Origin: Bacteroidota bacterium
GTDB taxonomy: Bacteria; Bacteroidota; Bacteroidia; Sphingobacteriales; Sphingobacteriaceae
Direction: 5' to 3'
NCBI GenBank assembly: GCA_013287375.1
Contig: JABDDX010000002.1
Location: 1-64,000, forward strand
DNA: 64,000 nucleotides
A program made the position numbers and the translations under genes. Shown here piece by piece: positions 41,703 to 50,008 of this stretch. The notes under the pieces were generated by a model that worked only from the letters and a program-made list of their open reading frames with translations, searched no databases and was not told the origin of the DNA. Within the stretch, counting starts at the first letter, position 1. Each line of letters starts with the position of its first letter.

Positions 41703-42356
41703 ATGAACGTTAAAGAAAAACTTGGTGACCGTATTGTAAACCAAATTAGGGCGGATATAACAAGCGGAACCTATAAAATAAACGAAAAGATACCTGCTGA
41801 GCCCGAGCTGATGAAGCTATATGGCGTAGGGCGATCAACCATAAGAGAGGCAATCAAAACGCTGGCTACGTCGGGGATATTGAAAGTTCAGCAAGGCTTT
41901 GGTACCATTGTCAATTCGGCTGTCAGTGAACAAACAATTGATCAGCGATTGAGGAATGCTGACTTTGATGAGATAAACGCGGTACGAAAGTTATTGGAAA
42001 CCGAGATTGTGAAACTTGCTGTCGAGAACCACTCCGTATCACATATTGATGAGATAGAACGTTGCCTCGAAAATAGGCGACTAGCTATTCTATCTGAGCA
42101 GCACAACGCTTGTATCGAGGCTGATATCGCTTTCCATATGTCCATTGCCAGGGCGTCGCTTAATACCGTACTGGCCGATCTGTATCAAAGCTTTACCTTA
42201 ACTATCCGTGATTTCTTCTCGAAACGCGAAGTTAAAGGTGTAAGTCATTTCGCCATGAGTCACCATTTGCATGAGGCTTTGTATAAAGCCATCAGGGCAC
42301 AAAAAATCAAACAAGCTCAAACCATCATCAAAGAAATATTGGATAATAACTATTAA
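41703..42356 (+). CDS. GntR/FadR-family transcriptional regulator
   Basis: The 217-residue protein has an N-terminal winged helix (IRADITSGTYKINEKIPAEPELMKLYGVGRSTIREAIKTLATSGILKVQQGFGTIV, positions about 14-70). An all-helical FCD ligand domain follows, with RKLLETEIVKLA, DIAFHMSIARAS and SHHLHEAL (the His/Asp set that binds a metal in FadR-type proteins). It probably represses its own operon with the TSUP transporter 9 bp downstream. The ligand is perhaps a small carboxylate or sulfonate. Confidence 0.9.
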   Translation: MNVKEKLGDRIVNQIRADITSGTYKINEKIPAEPELMKLYGVGRSTIREAIKTLATSGILKVQQGFGTIVNSAVSEQTIDQRLRNADFDEINAVRKLLETEIVKLAVENHSVSHIDEIERCLENRRLAILSEQHNACIEADIAFHMSIARASLNTVLADLYQSFTLTIRDFFSKREVKGVSHFAMSHHLHEALYKAIRAQKIKQAQTIIKEILDNNY

Positions 42357-42364
42357 TATATATC

Positions 42365-43198
42365 ATGACTATACTCACATTCACATTAATATTGCTTGCA
42401 GGGGCCTACCTGGCAGGCTTAGTTGGCTCGCTTACCGGGCTTGGCGGCGGCGTTGTTGTAATACCATTATTAACATTAGTGTTTCATGTAGATATCCGCT
42501 ACGCCATAGGTGCCGCGCTGCTGGCCTCTATCGCGAATTCATCGGGCGCGGCAAGTGCTTACGTTAAGGAAGGTATCACAAATATCCGCTTAGGTATGTT
42601 TTTGGAAATAGCTACCACCATAGGTGCGGTTGGAGGGGCCGTAATAGCGGTATATACGCCAACTAACACCATCGCTATATTATTCGGCGCGATACTTCTG
42701 TTTTCGGCTGCTATGACCATCCGTAAAAAGAACCAGGAAGTTAGCACAGAGGGGAGTCCTTTATCCTACAAATTAAAGCTGAATAGCAGTTATCCAACCA
42801 AGAACGGTGAAGTAAACTACAAGCTAAAAAACGTAGGTGCAGGTTTTTCCATCATGGCGCTTGCAGGGGTCTTATCCGGTTTGTTAGGCATTGGTTCCGG
42901 TGCTTTAAAAGTATTGGCTATGGATTCAACTATGCATATCCCTTTTAAGGTGAGTACCACTACCAGTAATTTTATGATAGGGGTTACAGCGGCAGCCAGC
43001 GCGGTAGTTTATTTACAAAGAGGTTATATGGATGCCGGGATAGCTTTCCCGGTGATGCTGGGTGTTTTAGGCGGTGCATTTACCGGATCAAAATTACTGA
43101 CCCGGATGGATCCCAAAGTATTGAAGTATATATTTTGCGTCGCCATAACTTTTGTGGCTGCTGAAATGATATTTAACGGCTATAACCACAAATTTTAA
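42365..43198 (+). CDS. TSUP (TauE/SafE) family anion exporter
   Basis: The 277-residue membrane protein has about eight helices with the duplicated TSUP signature: GLVGSLTGLGGGVVVIPLL near the N-terminus and LAGVLSGLLGIGSGALKVLAM in the second half. Family members export sulfite, sulfoacetate or other organosulfur anions. It is in an operon with the GntR regulator and the DUF1634 gene. Confidence 0.88.
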   Translation: MTILTFTLILLAGAYLAGLVGSLTGLGGGVVVIPLLTLVFHVDIRYAIGAALLASIANSSGAASAYVKEGITNIRLGMFLEIATTIGAVGGAVIAVYTPTNTIAILFGAILLFSAAMTIRKKNQEVSTEGSPLSYKLKLNSSYPTKNGEVNYKLKNVGAGFSIMALAGVLSGLLGIGSGALKVLAMDSTMHIPFKVSTTTSNFMIGVTAAASAVVYLQRGYMDAGIAFPVMLGVLGGAFTGSKLLTRMDPKVLKYIFCVAITFVAAEMIFNGYNHKF

Positions 43199-43218
43199 TC
43201 TTATTAAAATAAAAAGAA

Positions 43219-43620
43219 ATGAAAAAAGTAATCAGCAAAAGTTTTCTGGCCGATGCAGATATTGAAAAAATCATCGGTTTGCAATTAAGATATGGCGTAG
43301 TAATTGCCAGCCTTATAGTTTTAATGGGAGGGATTTTATATTTGGTTCAGCAAGGGCAAGGGGCTATTCCTCCGTATCACACCTTTTTAGGCGAAAGTGC
43401 CGGATATACCAGCTTTTCGCAAATAGTTAATGGTATTGGAGCAGGGCAGGCCAAAGGTATTGTTCAGGCGGGTGTGGTGGTATTGATTGCTACTCCCATA
43501 CTTCGTATAGCCTTCTCTTTGGTCGGTTTTATTTTGGAGAAAGACAGGCTTTACATCATAATCACCGCTATAGTATTAAGCGTGATGTTGTTCAGTATTT
43601 TTGGAGGATTGAAAATATAA
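43219..43620 (+). CDS. DUF1634 membrane protein, TSUP partner
   Basis: The 133-residue protein has three transmembrane helices (about 31-51, 77-104, 112-131). The N-terminal stretch (DIEKIIGLQLRYGVVIASLIVLMGG) is the DUF1634 start. DUF1634 genes are often found next to TSUP transporters, and the 20-bp spacing supports a joint function, possibly as an accessory subunit. The exact role is unknown. Confidence 0.85.
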   Translation: MKKVISKSFLADADIEKIIGLQLRYGVVIASLIVLMGGILYLVQQGQGAIPPYHTFLGESAGYTSFSQIVNGIGAGQAKGIVQAGVVVLIATPILRIAFSLVGFILEKDRLYIIITAIVLSVMLFSIFGGLKI

Positions 43621-43650
43621 GCAGGCCAGTTAGCTTAGATTTCGATTAAT

Positions 43651-43698
43651 TATCTAACAAGAACATCCGGCACACATGCTGGACGTTCTTGTTAGATA
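43651..43698. terminator. Long hairpin (18-bp arms) between DUF1634 and cupin genes
   Basis: The arms 43651-43668 and 43681-43698 pair over 18 bp with one G-U, around a 12-base loop. Core: CTAACAAGAAC / GTTCTTGTTAG. It sits between convergent genes and probably ends both, although no T run follows on the plus strand. Confidence 0.5.
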
Positions 43699-43718
43699 TA
43701 GACAATTTCTTCTATTAT

Positions 43719-44114
43719 TTATTTAACGTATTGCTCATCAGTTACGTGTTCCATCCAATCCACCGGCGAACCATTAAGTTTTTCCTGAATGGCAATATGT
43801 GTCATTGCCGTAGTTGATGTAGCGCCGTGCCAATGTTTCTCATCCGGCGCAAACCAAACAATATCTCCCTGGCGTATTTGTTCTATCGGCCCACCTTCGC
43901 GTTGGGCCCAGCCGCTGCCTGCGGTAACTATTAATGTTTGCCCAAGTGGGTGGGTGTGCCAAGCGGTGCGTGCACCCGGTTCAAAGGTTACCAACGCCAT
44001 AGCAACCCGTGCCGGGTCAGGTGGACTAAAAAGCGGATCAATCCTAACGGTTCCGGTAAAATATTCGGACGGCCCTTTACCTGATGGTTGGGAACCGCTG
44101 CGTTTAATTTCCAT
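43719..44114 (-). CDS. Single-domain cupin protein
   Basis: The 131-residue cupin has metal-binding motif 1 [19 protein letters not shown] and motif 2 [16 protein letters not shown], and resembles the cupins often annotated as carboxymuconolactone-type or hydroxynitrile-lyase-like. The enzyme activity cannot be assigned. By eye its G+C is higher than the neighbours', and its Arg/Pro/Ala-rich composition is unlike theirs, which suggests recent acquisition. Monocistronic. Confidence 0.8.
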   Translation of the reverse strand: MEIKRSGSQPSGKGPSEYFTGTVRIDPLFSPPDPARVAMALVTFEPGARTAWHTHPLGQTLIVTAGSGWAQREGGPIEQIRQGDIVWFAPDEKHWHGATSTTAMTHIAIQEKLNGSPVDWMEHVTDEQYVK

Positions 44115-44191
44115 AATTTTTATCTTTTATATTCTCTTAACAATATTAATCTGATGATGTTTAGTTTTAAAACTAAAGATTCCTTTAAACA

Positions 44192-44228
44192 AAAAAGCGG
44201 CTGTTCTTAAATAGAACAGCCGCTTTTT
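44192..44228. terminator. Bidirectional terminator after accD
   Basis: Arms AAAAAGCGGCTGTTCT and AGAACAGCCGCTTTTT flank a 5-base loop. T tracts exist in both directions, and on the minus strand it follows the accD stop by 17 bp. Confidence 0.85.
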
Positions 44229-44244
44229 GTTGGATAATATTTTT

Positions 44245-45090
44245 TTAAGCCGCTATCATTTTTAAGAATGATGACAGCTTCTCTTTCATTTCTCTTCTAT
44301 CAACAATAAAATCTAAAAAGCCATGCTCTTGTACAAATTCAGCAGTTTGGAATCCTTTAGGCAGATCTTTTTTGATCGTTTCTTTAATAACGCGCGGGCC
44401 TGCAAATCCAATTAATGAACCTGGCTCAGCAATGTTAATATCGCCCAACATAGCGTATGATGCCGTTACACCACCTGTAGTCGGGTCGGTTAATAAGGAT
44501 ATATAAGGTATTTTAGCTTGTGACAATAGAGCTAGTTTGGCTGATGTTTTAGCCATTTGCATTAGCGAGTAGGCAGCTTCCATCATACGGGCGCCACCTG
44601 ATTTTGAGATCATCAAAAACGGAATTTTATTGGCGATACTATAATCGATAGATCTCGCGATCTTTTCACCAACTACCGATCCCATTGAACCGCCGATGAA
44701 GTTGAAATCCATACAGGCAATAACCAAATCTTCGCCATTCATTTTGCCGGTTGCGGAGCGTATAGCATCCTTTAATCCGGTTTTTTTCATGGTTTCTTTA
44801 ATCCTGTCGGTATATTTTTTGGTATCCTCAAACTGCAGCGGGTCGCCGGATTGAAGGTTGTTAAATAATTCAGTAAACTCATTATTATCAAACAGGATGG
44901 AGAAATATTCCTTCGATCCTATTCTTAAATGATAACCGCAGTAGTGACAAACGTATTGATTTTCAACCTGCTCAGAGTAGTGAAGGGGTTTTTTACATTC
45001 AGGGCATTTATTCCATATCCCGTCCGGTGCTTCCTTCTTTTCCTCAGTGGTCGTAATTATTCCTTTTATCTCGCGTTTAAACCAGGCCAT
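44245..45090 (-). CDS. accD: Acetyl-CoA carboxylase carboxyltransferase subunit beta
   Basis: The 281-residue protein starts at the ATG at 45088-45090 ([11 protein letters not shown]). The zinc ribbon has C29, C32, C48 and C51. The carboxyltransferase core shows [63 protein letters not shown] and [11 protein letters not shown]. It transfers CO2 from carboxybiotin to acetyl-CoA together with AccA, encoded elsewhere. Full length. Confidence 0.95.
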   Translation of the reverse strand: MAWFKREIKGIITTTEEKKEAPDGIWNKCPECKKPLHYSEQVENQYVCHYCGYHLRIGSKEYFSILFDNNEFTELFNNLQSGDPLQFEDTKKYTDRIKETMKKTGLKDAIRSATGKMNGEDLVIACMDFNFIGGSMGSVVGEKIARSIDYSIANKIPFLMISKSGGARMMEAAYSLMQMAKTSAKLALLSQAKIPYISLLTDPTTGGVTASYAMLGDINIAEPGSLIGFAGPRVIKETIKKDLPKGFQTAEFVQEHGFLDFIVDRREMKEKLSSFLKMIAA

Positions 45091-45343
45091 ATCAATATCA
45101 AGCTCTTTCAATATGATGCAAAGAAACGAATTTTTATTTAGATATAGGATTTTTGATAATTTACATCCTGAAGAGAAATGGGAGAGTTTTTAGCAGAAAA
45201 AACTACGTTTGAGATAAAATATATCTTAAATCTATAGTTTTTATCAATTTTGGCCCAAAAATCTAATATCGAAGCACGTATATCTAAAAAATCGATACCG
45301 TATATTCAAAATTTTTATAACTTCGGGGCCCAAAACAAAGTAA

Positions 45344-46423
45344 ATGGACTTAAAAAATTATAAAGGCGTATTGCACGGAGATCAGGTGCAGGAGCTATTT
45401 GAAGCAGCTAAAAAGCACCAATTCGCGTTGCCAGCTGTTAACGTTATAGGTACAAACACTATAAACGCTGTGATGGAAACTGCAGCCGCGGTTAAATCAC
45501 CTGTTATTATTCAATTGTCGCACGGTGGGGCGCAATTTTATGCAGGTAAATCATTAGATAACTCAAAATTACAGGCTTGTATATTAGGCGCTACATCTGC
45601 TGCTGAGCATGTGCATTTATTGGCTGAACATTACGGTATTGCTGTAATATTACACACTGACCATTGCGCTAAAAAATTATTGCCCTGGATAGATGGCTTG
45701 TTAGATGCAGGCGAAAAATTCTTCGCTAAAACAGGCAAACCATTATTTTCTTCACATATGTTGGATCTTTCTGAAGAGCCAATTGAAGAAAATATCGAAA
45801 TATCTGCTAAATACTTAGCCCGTATGGCTAAATTGGGTATGACCCTAGAAATTGAATTAGGTGTAACCGGCGGTGAAGAAGACGGTGTTGACAACTCTGA
45901 CGTTGACAGCTCACGTTTATACACTCAGCCAGAGGATGTTGCTTATTCATACGAAGAATTATCTAAAGTTAGCCCTCGTTTTACAGTTGCGGCTGCTTTT
46001 GGTAACGTACACGGTGTTTACAAACCTGGTAACGTTAAGTTACAACCCGTTATTTTGCATAACTCACAGGAGTATGTGAAAAAGAAATTTAACCTTGCTG
46101 CTGAAAAACCGATCAACTTTGTATTCCATGGTGGGTCAGGTTCAACTCAGGAAGAAATTCGTGAGGCGATATCTTATGGCGCTATAAAAATGAATATCGA
46201 TACCGACATGCAATGGGCATACTGGGAAGGTATTAAAGATTTTTACCAGGCTAACGAAGGCTACCTGCAAACCCAGATCGGTAACCCGACAGGCGAGGAT
46301 TCTCCAAACAAAAAATACTATGATCCACGCGTTTGGTTACGTAAGGGCGAAGAGAATTTTGTAAAAAGGCTTACTGAAGCGTTTGCTGATTTAAATTGTA
46401 TTGATGCTACCAGCAAATTATAA
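45344..46423 (+). CDS. fbaA: Class II fructose-bisphosphate aldolase
   Basis: The 359-residue zinc enzyme has VILHTDHCAKKLLPWIDGLLD (catalytic Asp and Zn His), LEIELGVTGGEEDGVDNS, AAFGNVHGVYKPGNVKL and NFVFHGGSGST...INIDTDMQWA-like segments (KMNIDTDMQWAYWEGIKDF). Length and motifs are those of the E. coli FbaA type. A terminator follows at 46443. Confidence 0.96.
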   Translation: MDLKNYKGVLHGDQVQELFEAAKKHQFALPAVNVIGTNTINAVMETAAAVKSPVIIQLSHGGAQFYAGKSLDNSKLQACILGATSAAEHVHLLAEHYGIAVILHTDHCAKKLLPWIDGLLDAGEKFFAKTGKPLFSSHMLDLSEEPIEENIEISAKYLARMAKLGMTLEIELGVTGGEEDGVDNSDVDSSRLYTQPEDVAYSYEELSKVSPRFTVAAAFGNVHGVYKPGNVKLQPVILHNSQEYVKKKFNLAAEKPINFVFHGGSGSTQEEIREAISYGAIKMNIDTDMQWAYWEGIKDFYQANEGYLQTQIGNPTGEDSPNKKYYDPRVWLRKGEENFVKRLTEAFADLNCIDATSKL

Positions 46424-46442
46424 TTGCTGATAATTATATTTG

Positions 46443-46476
46443 AAAGCGCTAATGTGATAAACATTAGCGCTTTTTT
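46443..46476 (+). terminator. Rho-independent terminator after fbaA
   Basis: Arms AAAGCGCTAATGT and ACATTAGCGCTTT flank the loop GATAA and end in six T. Confidence 0.85.
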
Positions 46477-46495
46477 ATTGAAAGGGAATTAGATA

Positions 46496-46927
46496 ATGTC
46501 GACAAGCAAAAAGTTGGAAATAAATAAAATAAGTGATGTTGAGCGCCTGAAGATAGTTCACGCCATACGCCATGAGGTTTTTGTGGAGGGACAAAACTGT
46601 CCTGCTGAGTTGGAATATGCTAATGAAGATGAATCGGTACACTTTTTGGCTACGGTTAATGGCATACCTGCCGGTGCCTGCCGCTGGCGTAAAACGGATA
46701 ACGGCTATAAGTTGGAGCGTTTCGCAGTGTTAAATGATTTTAGAGGAATGGGTGTAGGGCAACAGATGATTAAAACTGTTTTAGATGATTTGCCAAAAGA
46801 TGCTGAATACATCTACCTGAATTCGCAGCTGGATGCTGTGACCCTATATGAGAAATTTGGCTTTGTAAAAGAGGGCGCTGAGTTTACCGAGGCGGGTATA
46901 AGGCATTATAAAATGGTGAAAGTTTAA
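46496..46927 (+). CDS. GNAT-family N-acetyltransferase (ElaA/YjcF-like)
   Basis: The 143-residue protein has IRHEVFVEGQNCPAELEYANEDESVHFLA, GACRWRKTDNGYKLERFAVLNDFRGMGVGQQMIKTVL (acetyl-CoA loop R-G-M-G-V-G) and LNSQLDAVTLYEKFGF. The first segment is typical of YjcF/ElaA-type acetyltransferases. The substrate is unknown. Confidence 0.9.
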   Translation: MSTSKKLEINKISDVERLKIVHAIRHEVFVEGQNCPAELEYANEDESVHFLATVNGIPAGACRWRKTDNGYKLERFAVLNDFRGMGVGQQMIKTVLDDLPKDAEYIYLNSQLDAVTLYEKFGFVKEGAEFTEAGIRHYKMVKV

Positions 46928-46933
46928 CGCTCT

Positions 46934-47518
46934 CTATTTCTGTATTTGAAAACCGTTTACAATACTATCTAATTGGCTCCAGACGGCATTACTGTAAGGT
47001 TTTGGTGAAATCTCAAAAAATATAGCTGTCTCGTTTGCATCCGCATAATGTTGAACATGGATGGTAGCATAAAACTCAATTGGTTTTTTGGTTAGAAAAT
47101 TTAGCGTTGATATTTTTCCGCTATAGGTTTCCTGGTCGCCAGTGGCTGTTGCGGCCGTGTTTATAGTTGTTTTTGTGAAGCCGGTACTATCTGGGGAAGA
47201 TTTATTGTTGCTGTGATATAAGCCATCAAAATAGTTTGTCAGATAGGTATTTAGCAGGTTGACATTTACTTGTGGTGAACCGTCAACAAACCATAAAAAT
47301 GTATAAGCCCAATATTCGTTGCTGTTTGCATCAGCCCAACCGGGTGTAAAGCGGAGCTCTTCAATACCTTGGTAGGGTATACCGGGTGCAAAGTCAATAG
47401 GAAAGGGGATAGTTTCTGATTTCCACTTTTCAGGTAGTGGCAGCGAATAGCCTGTACTCTGGGCAAAGCATTTACCGAAAGCAAAAAGAATTAACAGGGT
47501 AAATATCGCTTTTTTCAT
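46934..47518 (-). CDS. Secreted protein of unknown function
   Basis: The 194-residue protein has a signal peptide (MKKAIFTLLILFAFGKCFAQ). The mature part contains PEKWKSETIPFPIDFAPGIPYQG, GVEELRF-like and YWAYTFLWFVDG segments, and no catalytic motif is seen. I do not recognise the family. It converges on the GNAT gene, with 6 bp between the stops. Confidence 0.75.
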   Translation of the reverse strand: MKKAIFTLLILFAFGKCFAQSTGYSLPLPEKWKSETIPFPIDFAPGIPYQGIEELRFTPGWADANSNEYWAYTFLWFVDGSPQVNVNLLNTYLTNYFDGLYHSNNKSSPDSTGFTKTTINTAATATGDQETYSGKISTLNFLTKKPIEFYATIHVQHYADANETAIFFEISPKPYSNAVWSQLDSIVNGFQIQK

Positions 47519-47691
47519 GAATAGGAATTTGATTTAATAAAGCTATGAATGAAAATTAGAAACGGGTGTTAATATTTGTTAATTCTCATCATGGCGTTAT
47601 TTTTTGGCTAAAGCCATCAATAGGAGAGGTTAACCCTCTACCTAAAGGTCGGGGCAATGATGATATAGTAAAACTAAGTTGCATTTCGTTG

Positions 47692-47711
47692 CCGTCCGCT
47701 TTAGCGGGCGG
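47692..47711. repeat. Short G+C-rich hairpin in intergenic sequence
   Basis: CCGTCCGCT and AGCGGGCGG pair over 9 bp around a 2-base centre. A second small hairpin (GGGCTTTAGCCC) follows about 20 bp later. Such units are dispersed in related genomes, and here they could end the HMG-CoA-lyase-like transcript. Confidence 0.4.
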
Positions 47712-47749
47712 TGTTTGTATAAAGTAATTTGGGCTTTAGCCCCAACTGA

Positions 47750-48616
47750 CTATTTAAAAACCTGATCAGCAAACATCATCGCTTCGCCAAATTTGTCTGA
47801 ATCAAGCCCCAGGAGTTCTTTTTTTGATTGGAGGTATGAGATTAGGTTTTCAGTAGCGATATTGCCTGTAAGCTCATCTTTGGCCATCGGGCAGCCTCCA
47901 TAACCTTTAAGAGCAGCATCAAAACGTTTGCAGCCGCTATTATAGGCAGCTTCAATTTTGAGTTGCCAGTTATCTGGGGTGGCATGCAGGTGCAACCCAA
48001 ATTCAGTATCGGGGAAGGTATTACATAAGGCAGGATAGATTTCGTTGATCTGCGCTGGTGTTGCAACGCCAACTGTATCTGATAAAGCAATAATGTTGAT
48101 GCCTTCGCTAACTAATCTCCCTGTCCATTTTTGTACAATCTCCACGTTCCATTCATCACCATAAGGATTACCAAAACCCATCGAAAGGTATACCAATAAT
48201 TCTTTATTCTTAACAGAACAAAGCTCATTGATGCGTTTTACGGTATCAAAAGCATCAGCTATTGATGTATTGGCATTTCGCTGCTGGAAAGTCTCAGAAA
48301 TAGAAAAAGGATAACCCAGGTAAGTTATTTCATCATGCTGGGCTGCATCCTCTGCACCGCGATAATTGGCTATGATGGCCAATAGTTTGGATCGGGTAGT
48401 GCTTAGGTCGAGTTTTTTTAATACCTCGGCAGTATCCTGCATTTGGGGTATGGCTCTGGGCGATACAAAACTGCCAAAGTCAAGGGTGTCAAAACCAACT
48501 TGCAGTAATAAATTAATGTACTTGGCTTTAACGTCGGTAGGGATAAAGTCATGGATACCCTGCATGGCATCACGCGGGCACTCGGTAATTTTTATAGTTT
48601 GGTCAGTATTATTCAC
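47750..48616 (-). CDS. Hydroxymethylglutaryl-CoA lyase-like DRE-TIM metallolyase
   Basis: The 288-residue TIM barrel starts ITECPRDAMQGIHDFIPTDVKAKYINLLLQVGFD, equivalent to the DRE-TIM signature. It has LSDTVGVATPAQINEIYPAL, FGLHLHATPDN (metal His pair) and the cysteine loop GYGGCPMAKDELTGNIATE of HMG-CoA lyases. It cleaves HMG-CoA to acetoacetate and acetyl-CoA in leucine breakdown. It overlaps the NADH dehydrogenase gene by 8 bp. Confidence 0.88.
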   Translation of the reverse strand: MNNTDQTIKITECPRDAMQGIHDFIPTDVKAKYINLLLQVGFDTLDFGSFVSPRAIPQMQDTAEVLKKLDLSTTRSKLLAIIANYRGAEDAAQHDEITYLGYPFSISETFQQRNANTSIADAFDTVKRINELCSVKNKELLVYLSMGFGNPYGDEWNVEIVQKWTGRLVSEGINIIALSDTVGVATPAQINEIYPALCNTFPDTEFGLHLHATPDNWQLKIEAAYNSGCKRFDAALKGYGGCPMAKDELTGNIATENLISYLQSKKELLGLDSDKFGEAMMFADQVFK

Positions 48617-49922
48617 CTTTGGTTACTTCTTCGGCATTGTATTTAACATCGCCCCGTACAAATCTACGTATAATCAGCCTACTACCGCCATTATAGGTCA
48701 TATAATTGCCTATCCAGTTTAAAAATACAATAAGCTTGTTGCGTGTGCCCAATAGCGAGAATAAATGCACAAATATCCATACCAGCCAGGCAAAAAATCC
48801 CTGGAATTTGATCTTGCCCAAATCTGCCACGGCTTTATTGCGGCCTATGGTGGCTAATGAGCCTTTATCGTTATATTTAAACGGTTCTGTTGCTTCGCCC
48901 CTTACTAAATGAGCTATGTTTTTGCCTACATTGTCGCCCATTTGTATAGCTACCTGTGCTACGCCAGGGTGGCCTTTTGGTGTTTCGGGGGTTATCATAG
49001 CAGCTACATCGCCAATGGCAAATATATTTGATGAGCCGTCCACGCGGCAAATATTATCGGTACGGATGCGGTTACCCCGCTCCAGTATGTTTTTATCAAT
49101 ACCATGAGGTACTACACCCGTTACACCCGCCGACCAGATCACATTTTTAGTTTCGATCACCTTTCCGCCTTCAAAAGCTATTTGATGACCATCGTAGCTT
49201 TCCACTTTCGCGTTTAATAAAAGCTCAACACCCAAATTTTGGAGGTAATCGTGCGCCGCATTTGATGCCTGTTCCGACATCGGGCCTAAAACTCTTGGTA
49301 GAAAGTCGGCAAGGTATATTTTAACGTCTTCTTTTTTAAGCTCGGGGTAGTCCTGTTCCAGTACATGATTGCGGAACTCCGCGATAGCGCCTGCCAGCTC
49401 AACACCGGTAGGGCCTGCACCCACTAAAACAAAAGTGAGGTATGGTATGCGTTCTTCTTTTACCTTTTTTAAAACCGCGTCCTCTAAATGCTGAAATATC
49501 AAGTAACGAAGATTCAATGCTTCGGGAATTGATTTCATCGGCATAGCATAATGCTCCACATCTTTGTTCCCAAAGAAATTTGTTGTTGAACCGGTTGCTA
49601 TCACCAGATAGTCATAGGTTATTTCGCCAATATTGGTTTCAATAGTGTTCTTTTCCGCATTCACTTTTTTTACATCGGCAATGCGAAAACGAAAGTTTTT
49701 TTGACCGCTAAAATTTTTACGAAAGGAGAAGGCGATGGATTCTGATTCTAGGCTACCTAAAGCCACCTGGTAAAGCAAAGGTTGAAAAGTATGGTAATTA
49801 TGCTTGTCGAGCATTAATATCTCTACAGGCGCGTCCTTAAGCCTCAGGGCAACTTCAAGCCCACCAAAGCCTCCGCCAACAATTACAACTAATGGGAATT
49901 TTGATTGGTCTGTAGTGTTCAT
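48609..49922 (-). CDS. ndh: Type II NADH:quinone oxidoreductase (NDH-2)
   Basis: The 437-residue flavoprotein has the FAD motif VVIVGGGFGGLEVALRL, QPLLYQVALGSLE (quinone-site AQxAxQ-like region), the NADH-binding FVLVGAGPTGVELAGAIAEF, and IFAIGDVAAM. A membrane-associating C-terminus (GFFAWLVWIFVHLFSLLG) is present. It feeds electrons to menaquinone without pumping protons. It precedes the HMG-CoA-lyase-like gene with an 8-bp overlap. Confidence 0.93.
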   Translation of the reverse strand: MNTTDQSKFPLVVIVGGGFGGLEVALRLKDAPVEILMLDKHNYHTFQPLLYQVALGSLESESIAFSFRKNFSGQKNFRFRIADVKKVNAEKNTIETNIGEITYDYLVIATGSTTNFFGNKDVEHYAMPMKSIPEALNLRYLIFQHLEDAVLKKVKEERIPYLTFVLVGAGPTGVELAGAIAEFRNHVLEQDYPELKKEDVKIYLADFLPRVLGPMSEQASNAAHDYLQNLGVELLLNAKVESYDGHQIAFEGGKVIETKNVIWSAGVTGVVPHGIDKNILERGNRIRTDNICRVDGSSNIFAIGDVAAMITPETPKGHPGVAQVAIQMGDNVGKNIAHLVRGEATEPFKYNDKGSLATIGRNKAVADLGKIKFQGFFAWLVWIFVHLFSLLGTRNKLIVFLNWIGNYMTYNGGSRLIIRRFVRGDVKYNAEEVTKGE

Positions 49923-49959
49923 GGTACGCTATTTAAAATCAGATTATCTTATTAAACAA

Positions 49960-49990
49960 AAAAGGCTCCAAATGTTCTTTGGAGCCTTTT
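49960..49990. terminator. Terminator between secDF and ndh
   Basis: Arms AAAAGGCTCCAAA and TTTGGAGCCTTTT around loop TGTTC. On the minus strand it follows the secDF stop (50009) by 18 bp and ends in a T run. Confidence 0.8.
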
Positions 49991-50008
49991 AAAATATGAG
50001 TTGTTATA

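Noticed and set aside
44929-45141. Plus-strand open frame over the accD start
   Set aside because: Antisense shadow of the zinc-ribbon coding region, without homology.
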